The notes below the pieces were generated by a model. That model saw only the letters and a list, made by a program, of their open reading frames with translations. It was not told the origin of the DNA and searched no databases. From Planctomycetaceae bacterium (GTDB lineage: Bacteria > Planctomycetota > Planctomycetia > Pirellulales > Thermoguttaceae), in the NCBI GenBank assembly GCA_031259095.1, contig JAIRLW010000082.1, positions 1 through 6,575 of the forward strand: a stretch of 6,575 nucleotides of DNA. Direction: 5' to 3'. The translations under genes and the position numbers were made by a program. Shown piece after piece: positions 1 through 6,215 of this stretch; position 1 is the first letter of the stretch; each line of letters opens with the position of its first letter.

Positions 1-1
1 T

Positions 2-2509
2 AGTCCGCCTAAACCGCAAACGAAAAATGTACAAAAACAGAAAAAAGTGCCGGGAGAAAATCAATGGGCACAGGATATTGAAATTAACGGTCAACACGAA
101 ACCTTGTTTTTCACGCTGGCTCAAAACGGTGAAGCGTTACAATTTTCGGTCAATTCTTCATCGGTTGATCTGATTGATCGAATTGAATTTGGTACGGCAA
201 CTCATCACGCCAATCGTGTTTATTATGGTCACGGTTATTGTATTGAGGAACCGCAAACGTTTTCCGCATCAGCCGGAGGTCATAATTTGTCAACCTCTCA
301 TGTCGGTATGGATTTTGAGAACGGTATTTCAGTTTTGCAGGCAAGCAGTTTTCCGCCGGATCAGTTTACCGTTGATCCTGATACGAAAAAATACACATTG
401 AGTGTTCATCCGGCAACAACAATTACCTTGCTGCCCGGTTTGAATGGAGCGTTAGATTGTGCAATCCGGTATCGTCCGATTTGTGAGAAAACAGCCGCCT
501 CTGGTTTCAAAACAAAAGCAGGACGATTTGTGTTCGATATTTGGGGCGGACAGTACAAAGAACATACCGAAACAATTAAAAATGCGGTTCGGTACGGTTT
601 AACCGATTCGCTGTTTATCGTGCATAATTGGCAGCGTTGGGGTTACGATAACCGATTGCCGGATATTTTCCCGCCGAATCCGCGATTGGGAACACTGGAA
701 GACATGCGGGAAACATTGAAAATTTGCGATGAAAACGGAATTCAGTACGGTATTCACGATAATTATATTGATTTTTATCCCGACGCGGAAGATTATAATT
801 TTGACGTAACAACATTTCACGAAAACGGTCAACCCCGAAAAGCATGGAACAATTACGGAATCGAAGCGCAAAGTTATCAATTCCGTCCCGATAAAGTCCA
901 AAAATTTTTGGAACGGAATCTCAATTTGTTGACCGTTAATCTTCCAATGTCAACCTATTTTGTTGACGTGTTCACGTCCATTCCTCCGGTTGATTTTTAT
1001 GACCGCGACGGCAATTTCCATAGCCGGACGGAATCTCAAGCCGCGTGGAATAAAGCGTTTGACACGATTCGCGACCGGTTTTCAAAAGTGAACAAAAATT
1101 TTCCAAGCGCAACAACATCAAGCGAAGCCGGAATGGATTCGTTAATCGGACATCTTGACGGTGCGGATTGTCAATTTATGTTTCTTTCGCCGGAAAGCGG
1201 AGAATTTCGTATTCCGGTGAAATGTAAGCAATGGTCGCGTGTTCCTTGGTTCGACGCGGTTCATCACAATACGTTTTCGTTACACGGAGTCGGTTACAGT
1301 AACCGTTACGAAGCTCAACGCGGCAGAAGTTTGCACGGAATTGACAGCGACGACTATATTTCGTCCGAAATATTAACCGGTCATGCCTTGATGACCGATT
1401 GGAGTAGTGCAAAACGCGGTGCAGTACGAAAATACTGGCTCGCACAAAATTTGATTCGTCATCTCGCCGATAAACATATTACCAAAGTCGAATTTTCGGA
1501 CAATAATATTCATCGGCAAATTATTACATGGAATGACGGAACAATCATTTTCGTTAATCTCGGCAGCGGCGACTGGAATATTACGCCAATGACAACAAAA
1601 ACGCAACCTGAACTCATCCTACCGCAGTTCGGGTTCTTAGCGAATCAAAACTCCGCTATCAGTCTTGGTTGGTACGGAATCATCAAAATAGGCGGCAGGA
1701 TTATTGAAATGAGCGAGATTAGGAGCGGTCAATACACGCTTTACGTTAATGCCCGACAAAAAAACGCAACAAATATTTTGCCGATAACGCCAACATTAAA
1801 TTCATTCAAATATCTTGGCGAAAACAAATTTTCCGCTGATTTTGCGTGGAATGTGAAAGAAAAGATTGATAAAGATTTTTGTATTTTTGTTCACTGTACG
1901 GAAAAACGAATGAATTGGCGTCAGAAATTGAAAGAAAGTGTTTTAGGCGGCGGTTTTCCCAAAATACCGACTTCGGAATGGAAAGATAAAATTGTTTCAG
2001 ATTCTTTGACAATGAATATTCCTGATGATCTTCCGGCAGGACGATATTATTTTGTAGTTGGTTTGTACGATCAGAAGGGCAACGGCAAACGTTCCAAATT
2101 GATCGATTTCGATACCGGCGGTGATCGTTACGCAGTCGGCTGGTTGAAAATCGAACGAAAAAATCCAGACAACAGCGTTTCAAATATTTCGTTGGAACCG
2201 TTTGAATGGGAAGACGAAAAATTATCTGAACGTTTATTACCGACAACCGAACCGGTTGATTTCGGAATTGCCAAAACGAAAGGAGCATTTCGTATCGAAA
2301 TTGACCACAATAAAAACACCGCAATCGTAACACCGCTTCCCGATGAACCGGCAACAAAATTATCATTGCAATTGCCGGAAATTACCAAAAGCGTTAAAGC
2401 ATTCGATGCAGACGGCAAAGAATTACGCAACGTTTTATTCCAGAACAACAACAAAACTGTTGAGTTCACAACACAAGAAAAAGAATTTTCCTATCAAATT
2501 ACATGGTGA
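2..2509 (+). CDS. Putative TIM-barrel glycoside hydrolase (GH101/DUF5696-like), 5' partial
   Basis: The frame is open from base 2 to the TGA at 2507-2509, so the true start probably lies upstream. The first in-window start, GTG at 47, has no Shine-Dalgarno and sits in a Lys/Gln-rich linker. Residues counted from that GTG: 1-155 are beta-rich, like the sandwich domain before many glycosidase barrels (YYGHG, STSHVG); 158-480 look like a TIM barrel (FDIWGG at 163, HNWQRWGYD at 193, HDNY at 237, FVDVF at 305, SSEAG at 358). Asp307 and Glu360 are my candidates for nucleophile and acid/base, inferred only from their place after predicted beta strands. Residues about 590-710 form a second beta-sandwich with a FVHCTEKR...AGRYYFVVGLYDQ pattern. 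Expected role is hydrolysis of a complex glycan, probably outside the cytoplasm, but no signal peptide can be seen here. The family call rests on motif resemblance; the substrate is unknown. Confidence 0.6.
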   Translation, partial: SPPKPQTKNVQKQKKVPGENQWAQDIEINGQHETLFFTLAQNGEALQFSVNSSSVDLIDRIEFGTATHHANRVYYGHGYCIEEPQTFSASAGGHNLSTSHVGMDFENGISVLQASSFPPDQFTVDPDTKKYTLSVHPATTITLLPGLNGALDCAIRYRPICEKTAASGFKTKAGRFVFDIWGGQYKEHTETIKNAVRYGLTDSLFIVHNWQRWGYDNRLPDIFPPNPRLGTLEDMRETLKICDENGIQYGIHDNYIDFYPDAEDYNFDVTTFHENGQPRKAWNNYGIEAQSYQFRPDKVQKFLERNLNLLTVNLPMSTYFVDVFTSIPPVDFYDRDGNFHSRTESQAAWNKAFDTIRDRFSKVNKNFPSATTSSEAGMDSLIGHLDGADCQFMFLSPESGEFRIPVKCKQWSRVPWFDAVHHNTFSLHGVGYSNRYEAQRGRSLHGIDSDDYISSEILTGHALMTDWSSAKRGAVRKYWLAQNLIRHLADKHITKVEFSDNNIHRQIITWNDGTIIFVNLGSGDWNITPMTTKTQPELILPQFGFLANQNSAISLGWYGIIKIGGRIIEMSEIRSGQYTLYVNARQKNATNILPITPTLNSFKYLGENKFSADFAWNVKEKIDKDFCIFVHCTEKRMNWRQKLKESVLGGGFPKIPTSEWKDKIVSDSLTMNIPDDLPAGRYYFVVGLYDQKGNGKRSKLIDFDTGGDRYAVGWLKIERKNPDNSVSNISLEPFEWEDEKLSERLLPTTEPVDFGIAKTKGAFRIEIDHNKNTAIVTPLPDEPATKLSLQLPEITKSVKAFDADGKELRNVLFQNNNKTVEFTTQEKEFSYQITW

Positions 2510-2618
2510 TTTCTGTCGATATTTTGAAATATAAATGTAATTGTTTATTTGGTAAAAATTTTCTGATTATCTCCCCACAAAATAGGAAACCATCAGGAAT
2601 TTCCAATAATGAATTGGA

Positions 2619-2693
2619 ACTGCGAAAGACACGAATTTTCACGAAAACGATTGTTCTAAAAATCTTTTTGTGAACATTCGTGATTTTCGTAGT
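2619..2693. repeat. Long imperfect inverted repeat (29-bp arms)
   Basis: Arms at 2619-2647 and 2665-2693 pair at 24 of 29 positions across a 17-base loop. The arms carry a CACGAATTTTCACGAAAA-type sequence and its partner TGTGAACATTCGTG. A shorter 7-bp stem (TTCCAAT 2601-2607 with ATTGGAA 2613-2619) touches its left edge. It lies about 110 bases after the hydrolase stop. It could stabilise or end that transcript, or be a dispersed intergenic palindrome; there is no clear U-run after it, so I do not call it a terminator. Confidence 0.6.
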
Positions 2694-2711
2694 AAAAATA
2701 AAGATTAAAGT

Positions 2712-2758
2712 GTGTTGACACTAATATCATTGTTTTTTTGCGAAATTAGTGTCAACAC
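2712..2758. repeat. Perfect 14-bp inverted repeat with 19-base loop
   Basis: GTGTTGACACTAAT at 2712-2725 is the exact reverse complement of 2745-2758; the 19-base loop holds a run of seven T. Each arm is itself nearly palindromic (GTGT-NN-ACAC). The spacer between the hydrolase and the DUF1559 remnant (2510-2815) holds no gene I can support; this and the repeat just upstream are its only structure. The hairpin may be a factor-binding site, a small mobile palindrome or a terminator without a U-tract. None of these can be settled from one copy. Confidence 0.65.
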
Positions 2759-2815
2759 TCCCTAGCAGCAACGAATCCTACAAAAGAGAACTTCTAAAAA
2801 TCTCTGGCACAAAAA

Positions 2816-3176
2816 ATGCAGTGTACCAACAAGTTGAAACAATTGGGTATGGCGGTTCACAATTATCACGACGTTTACAATTCTTTGCCAACTGGTAAAT
2901 CAACTCTGCCGAACCGAACCGAACCGGTACCAATAATATTTACAAGTTCAGCGCGTTGTTGTTGACTCTGTTTATCGAGTTGCAAAGCGTTTACGATTTG
3001 ATGGCGAGTACTCCTGCCGTCACTTTTTCCGCCGATCATCCGGTAGAAATTCGCAATGTCAACTTTCCGGCTTTTCTTTGCCCATCTAATAGCGGTGAAG
3101 TTCCCATCGATACCGGTGGCGATGACGCTTTTGTAGGTCGTAACAATTATTATATTATGTATGGCGATGTTGTTAC
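2816..3176 (+). pseudogene. DUF1559 prepilin-like protein remnant, frameshifted and interrupted by an IS
   Basis: Starting at ATG 2816, one frame reads [20 protein letters not shown] then YNSLP, the hallmark that follows the N-terminal prepilin helix in DUF1559 proteins. That frame ends at TGA 2963-2965. The homology moves to another frame (NIYKFSALL from about 2935, then FIELQSVYDLMAS, FPAFLCPS and GRNNYYIMYGD), again typical of the family. The shift occurs near a CCGAA triplet repeat at 2909-2923. The usual N-terminal cleavage and methylation motif with its hydrophobic helix is missing upstream, where TAA 2795-2797 closes the frame. The C-terminal part, which normally ends with an H...DG segment, is absent: sequence shared with the insertion element begins at 3177. 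Intact members are thought to be secreted or surface pilin-like proteins, abundant in planctomycetes. This copy cannot make one. Confidence 0.82.
2909..2923 (+). repeat. CCGAA x3 microsatellite
   Basis: Three tandem CCGAA units followed by CCGG lie where the DUF1559 homology changes frame. Gain or loss of a 5-base unit by strand slippage would shift the frame, so this is the likely site of the inactivating mutation. Confidence 0.7.
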
Positions 3177-3205
3177 TATACCGCAGTCACTGTAAAAAAT
3201 AGATA

Positions 3206-3247
3206 TTGACAAGATTTGACGGCTATTTTATACTGATGATCACGAGG
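3206..3247 (+). promoter_or_regulatory. Near-consensus sigma-70 promoter and Shine-Dalgarno of the IS
   Basis: TTGACA at 3206-3211, a spacer of exactly 17 bases, then TATACT at 3229-3234 give a perfect -35 and a 5-of-6 -10. GAGG at 3244-3247 sits 7 bases before ATG 3255 and 11 before the overlapping ATG 3259. The promoter points into the transposase remnant and towards the restriction-modification genes. The matching site in the second IS copy is weaker in its -35 (TTGCCG). Confidence 0.7.
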
Positions 3248-3436
3248 TCAACTTATGAATGCCTATCACTTATCACAAGCCAAAACATGTTCCCGGAAAA
3301 GACGATTACGGATTTTACGAATTCAGTGAACACTCAATCGGTCTTACGATTGTTACAAAAGATATTAAAATTTTATCGTCAAAAAACGATTCATCTTTTT
3401 GTGGACAATGCCGCTTATGACAAGTCAAGGTTGGTG

Positions 3437-3464
3437 AAGGAATGGTTGAAAAGGAATGGTTGAA
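3437..3464 (+). repeat. 14-bp perfect tandem duplication in the transposase remnant
   Basis: AAGGAATGGTTGAA occurs at 3437-3450 and again at 3451-3464 with no gap. The extra 14 bases shift the transposase frame and create the TGA at 3461-3463; removing one unit joins RLVKEWLK to KHKNIRLHFLPAY in one frame. Confidence 0.85.
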
Positions 3465-3553
3465 GAAGCATAAGAATATCCGTTTGCATTTTTTACCGGC
3501 GTATCGCCCGAACTTAAATCAGATCGAACGATTGTGGTTTTTTTTCAAGAAAA

Positions 3554-3597
3554 CGATTTTATACAATAAGTATATCGATTTTATACAATAAGTCTAT
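3554..3597 (+). repeat. 22-bp tandem duplication in the transposase remnant
   Basis: Units 3554-3575 and 3576-3597 differ at one base. Removing one unit joins KKTILYNK to SIEKFSDFQESC. Together with the 14-bp duplication upstream it adds 36 bases, so the frame after both is the same as before them. Confidence 0.82.
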
Positions 3598-3833
3598 CGA
3601 AAAGTTTTCCGACTTTCAAGAATCATGCCGAAGCTTTTTCCGTTGTCAAAAAAAATAGACGGAGAACTTGCGCACACTCGTCACCGATAACTTTCATCTC
3701 TTCAAAAAAACGATTTTCAAAAGGGCTAGGGGATACATCTGGCATAACATGAATTGAAAAAATCGGAAATGTGAATCAAAATTTTTATGTTTTGTTTTTA
3801 AAAAATAAAAAATTTGAACACAAAAAATACAAA

Positions 3834-3876
3834 AACATGGAAGAAACACAAATGTGATTTTCGTGTGTTCCATGTT
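3834..3876. repeat. Hairpin in the spacer before the methyltransferase
   Basis: AACATGGAA (3834-3842) pairs exactly with TTCCATGTT (3868-3876); inside, ACAC and GTGT can extend the stem past a small internal loop. Outside, TTTGAAC (3813-3819) could pair alternatively with GTTCAAA (3874-3880). The surrounding spacer 3758-3926 is very AT-rich and holds no gene I can support. The hairpin may separate the operon from transcription out of the IS promoter, but without a U-run directly after the stem it is not a standard terminator. Confidence 0.5.
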
Positions 3877-3903
3877 CAAAAAATAAAAAACTTTTTTCAT
3901 AAA
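3875..3903 (+). promoter_or_regulatory. Weak candidate promoter for the restriction-modification operon
   Basis: TTCAAA (3875-3880), a 17-base spacer and CATAAA (3898-3903) give 4 of 6 matches to each sigma-70 hexamer. Transcription would start about 15 bases before ATG 3927, leaving a very short leader without a Shine-Dalgarno. AT-rich DNA yields such matches by chance. Confidence 0.25.
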
Positions 3904-3926
3904 AACATTGAAATCAAATTTTGACA

Positions 3927-5303
3927 ATGCTTTCAAAAGAATATATTACCGACCTGAAATTTAAGAAAAACGGCGAAATAGCAAAACTCGTGCGAAATCA
4001 ACACGATGTCGGAGGACTTATTTTCATTTTGGAAAATCTGGGACATTTGCCGATTGGTTTCAACGCAGATTTTCTGTACGACCTTTTGCTGCACCAACAT
4101 GCACAAATACGATTTTATGCTGTTAAAAATATTGCCAAACTCAATGGAAAATCTGATACAAAAAAACTCGTCAGCTTGTACCAACAGGAATCCGATACAA
4201 GTGTACGGCGTGAAATTGTTTCGGCAATCGGAAGGCAACGTAAAGTTACAAATAAACCGGTTCTGTTTTCTTTTTTGAAAGATGAAGACCCTAAAATCGT
4301 TTGTCAGGCAATTCGCGGTTTACTTGTTTTTGAAAAGGATAAAGAAGTCGAAGAACATTTGAAACCGCTTGTTAATCATCCCAATGAGATGGTGCGGACG
4401 GTCATTTACAAGGAATTTTTCGCAAAAGAAAATAAAACGGCAAATGTGTTACCGCATACCGAAACTTATGAGTTTTTGAAGAATGTAGTTGTTCATGCAG
4501 ATGTTTTGGAGGCTTTGAAATATGTTCCTGATGAAAGTGTTCATTTAACGTTTACTTCGCCGCCGTATTATAACGCACGGGATTATTCTATTTATCAGAG
4601 TTATCAGGCGTATTTGGAATTTTTGGAAAAAGTTTTTATTGAAACACATCGTATTACCAAAGAAGGTCGTTTTTTGATTGTTAATACGTCGCCTATTATT
4701 ATTCCGCGTGTCAGCCGTTCTCATTCAAGCAAACGGTATCCAATTCCGTTTGATTTACATTCTTATTTGGTTAAGAATGGTTGGGAGTTTATTGATGATA
4801 TTGTTTGGTTGAAGCCGGAGGCATGTGTGAAAAACCGTATTGGCGGATTCATGCAACACCGAAAACCTTTGGGTTATAAACCCAATACAATTACGGAATA
4901 TTTAATGGTTTATCGAAAAGCAACTGAAAAATTATTGGATTGGAACATGCGCAGTTACGATTATAAAACGGTGGATATGAGTAAGGTTGATGACGGATAT
5001 GAAACGACCAATGTTTGGAAAATTGATCCGGCTTTCGATAAAATACACACTGCTGTTTTTCCTGTTGAACTTTGCAAGAGAGTAATTCAATATTATTCGT
5101 ACAAAGGCGATTTGATTTTCGATCCGTTTGCCGGAAGCGGAACAGTAGGCAGAACCGCAAAATTATTGGACAGATTATTTTTTTTAACAGAAAAAGAATC
5201 TGAATATTTTGATTACATGAAATCAAAAGCCAAACCGGGTATTTTCAACGAGAATAAAACAAAATTCTTAACACTAGAACAATTCACCAAAACAATAAAA
5301 TGA
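3927..5303 (+). CDS. HEAT-repeat-fused DNA methyltransferase (probable N4-cytosine type)
   Basis: Transfers a methyl group from S-adenosylmethionine to a base within a DNA recognition site, protecting it from the partner endonuclease. I chose ATG 3927 (458 residues); TTG 3921 is possible in the same frame, TGA 3909 closes it upstream, and neither start has a Shine-Dalgarno. Residues about 57-170 form HEAT-like helical repeats (SVRREIVSAIGR, DPKIVCQAIRGLL, MVRTVIYKEFF). The catalytic domain follows: motif IV TSPPYY at 210-215, DIVWLKPE near 291, a PNTITEYLMVYRK segment near 319, HTAVFPVELCKRVI near 374, and the SAM-binding DPFAGSGT at 399-406. Catalytic motif before SAM motif is the beta-type order, and (S/T)PPY favours N4-cytosine over N6-adenine, though not decisively. 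All key motifs are intact. The HEAT block is unusual here and may act as DNA-binding or target-recognition module (inference). The stop overlaps the endonuclease start. Confidence 0.88.
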   Translation: MLSKEYITDLKFKKNGEIAKLVRNQHDVGGLIFILENLGHLPIGFNADFLYDLLLHQHAQIRFYAVKNIAKLNGKSDTKKLVSLYQQESDTSVRREIVSAIGRQRKVTNKPVLFSFLKDEDPKIVCQAIRGLLVFEKDKEVEEHLKPLVNHPNEMVRTVIYKEFFAKENKTANVLPHTETYEFLKNVVVHADVLEALKYVPDESVHLTFTSPPYYNARDYSIYQSYQAYLEFLEKVFIETHRITKEGRFLIVNTSPIIIPRVSRSHSSKRYPIPFDLHSYLVKNGWEFIDDIVWLKPEACVKNRIGGFMQHRKPLGYKPNTITEYLMVYRKATEKLLDWNMRSYDYKTVDMSKVDDGYETTNVWKIDPAFDKIHTAVFPVELCKRVIQYYSYKGDLIFDPFAGSGTVGRTAKLLDRLFFLTEKESEYFDYMKSKAKPGIFNENKTKFLTLEQFTKTIK

Positions 5304-6214
5304 CACTGACTGACCGCGCAGTAAAAAATATAATAAAAAGATTGATTAAATCTCAGGATTATCGTATTGAGATAGTCAATTTGATCAATGCAGAATTTCT
5401 GCAATTTGCAATAGATTTTTTCAAAAAAGTTGCTGTTGCGAAATTAAATTCGGAGGATATTACAATCGACTGGTACAAAAAATCTTTTATGGGTAAAAAT
5501 CTTTCACCGGATGATATTGCCATAAATTCGGGATTAAACAAAAAAACTATTAGCAATATGTATGGTTCCGTAACTCGTTCAATTGTTATCGAAGCGTCGA
5601 ATGAACATTTTGAATCACTTTACGGTAACATTCAGGCACTTCTTGAGATGGAAAAAGAGATTGAACTTACTTTGACGATTAAACTCAAAGGTGTTAGTGT
5701 TGATCTTAATGTAAGCGAAAGTTTGATTGTTGTTAACACGCTAGCGGTTAAACGATCTCAACTTCGCGGTGGGTTTTGGAGTACGGCGGGAAAAAGTACG
5801 GAGAAATACCTAATGCTCACACTTTGTAAACTATACAAAGTGGACAAAAAATATTTCAATGCATCACATTTTGTAAAAGATAAAGGTAAAAAAGTAGATC
5901 GAGAAATAGATTTTTATTTGCTAAATGACGGTAACGAATATCTGTGCGAGATAAAACTTATGGGCAAAGGCAATCCCGAAAGCGCTGATGCGATTATTGC
6001 CCGTGATACCAATGTATTTATTGCTGATACGCTTTCACAACAAAATAAAAATCAATGTGAAAAACTAAATATCAATTGGGTTGCGTTACGCGAACAAGAA
6101 GGCTTTCGCCGTTTTAAATCAATTCTTGAAAAATTGAATATTCCGCATAAAGATTTCACAGGCGATTTGGATGAAACATTAAATATGATCTTGCCGGAGT
6201 TGTTTGATGAGTAG
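5300..6214 (+). CDS. Type II restriction endonuclease, PD-(D/E)XK fold, CfrBI-like
   Basis: Probably cleaves DNA at the site modified by the upstream methyltransferase. Its ATG overlaps the methyltransferase stop (ATGA at 5300-5303), so translation is likely coupled; there is no separate Shine-Dalgarno. The protein has 304 residues. Residues 68-92 (LSPDDIAINSGLNKKTISNM) look like a helix-turn-helix. The nuclease core is at 198-230: REID with Asp204, then Glu217-Ile-Lys219 in YLCEIKLMGKGNPESAD, giving D-x12-E-x-K, the metal-binding and catalytic pattern of the PD-(D/E)XK fold. Glu168 in STEKYL may be the helix acid seen in many type II enzymes. The GNPESADAIIARDTNVFIADTLS stretch resembles, from memory, the CfrBI family, whose founder cuts CCWWGG; this identification needs a profile search, and the site of this enzyme cannot be read. 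No controller (C) protein gene accompanies the pair. It appears full length, although its stop directly adjoins gltB debris. Confidence 0.78.
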   Translation: MTLTDRAVKNIIKRLIKSQDYRIEIVNLINAEFLQFAIDFFKKVAVAKLNSEDITIDWYKKSFMGKNLSPDDIAINSGLNKKTISNMYGSVTRSIVIEASNEHFESLYGNIQALLEMEKEIELTLTIKLKGVSVDLNVSESLIVVNTLAVKRSQLRGGFWSTAGKSTEKYLMLTLCKLYKVDKKYFNASHFVKDKGKKVDREIDFYLLNDGNEYLCEIKLMGKGNPESADAIIARDTNVFIADTLSQQNKNQCEKLNINWVALREQEGFRRFKSILEKLNIPHKDFTGDLDETLNMILPELFDE

Positions 6215-6215
6215 G

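Larger units (their letters stand above)
3177..3757 (+). mobile_element. Degraded IS630-type insertion sequence, left end and transposase remnant
   Basis: The left boundary is set by comparison with a second copy: bases 3177-3275 match 6477-6575 at 93 of 99 positions, while upstream sequence differs (DUF1559 here, gltB there). Both copies begin with TATA followed by CCGCA, consistent with insertion at a TA dinucleotide as in the IS630/Tc1 group. Inside are a promoter, a ribosome-binding site and a broken transposase. I could not find the reverse complement of the left tip (GTGCCTGCGGTA) between 3757 and 3926, so the right end appears lost or strongly diverged. The end given is the transposase stop. 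The element interrupts the DUF1559 remnant. Confidence 0.8.
3255..3757 (+). pseudogene. IS630-family transposase remnant
   Basis: Fragments in alternating frames match the C-terminal half of IS630 transposases. From ATG 3259 comes YHKPKHVPGKDD, the linker normally just before the catalytic core. From about 3322 another frame gives VNTQSVLRLLQKIL and then HLFVDNAAYDKS with the second catalytic Asp. From 3451 comes FLPAYRPNLNQIERLW with the catalytic Glu. From about 3576 comes FQESCRSFFRCQKK, a TAG at 3656-3658 where Tyr would be expected, then TENLRTLVTDNFHLF, ending at TGA 3755. The N-terminal helix-turn-helix region and the segment with the first catalytic Asp (usual D.VHP.H motif) are missing. 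ATG 3255, better placed for the Shine-Dalgarno, opens a different frame (MNAYHLSQAK) that stops after 24 residues; it may be the original start before internal loss. No active enzyme can be made. Confidence 0.82.

Noticed and set aside
1806..2366. Open frame of 186 codons on the minus strand
   Set aside because: It lies wholly inside the hydrolase gene, its translation has no recognisable motif, and the plus-strand frame is far longer and has coherent domains.
2712..2758. Rho-independent terminator of the hydrolase gene
   Set aside because: The stem is AT-rich, the T-run is in the loop rather than after the stem, and it lies about 200 bases past the stop.
2510..2815. CRISPR array or tRNA in the spacer
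   Set aside because: No regularly spaced direct repeats and no cloverleaf-compatible sequence were seen; the repeats here are inverted and single.
2956..3195. Separate small gene of 79 codons
   Set aside because: It is the second frame of the DUF1559 remnant; homology continues from the previous frame and its last codons are IS sequence.
3206..3463. Small gene of 85 codons starting at TTG 3206
   Set aside because: The TTG is the -35 hexamer of the IS promoter; only the part after about 3322 is transposase-like, and the stop is created by the tandem duplication.
3694..3936. Minus-strand frame of 80 codons with hydrophobic Phe-rich segments
   Set aside because: It is antisense to the AT-rich spacer and the transposase tail; the Phe/Leu richness follows from A-runs on the plus strand and there is no Shine-Dalgarno.
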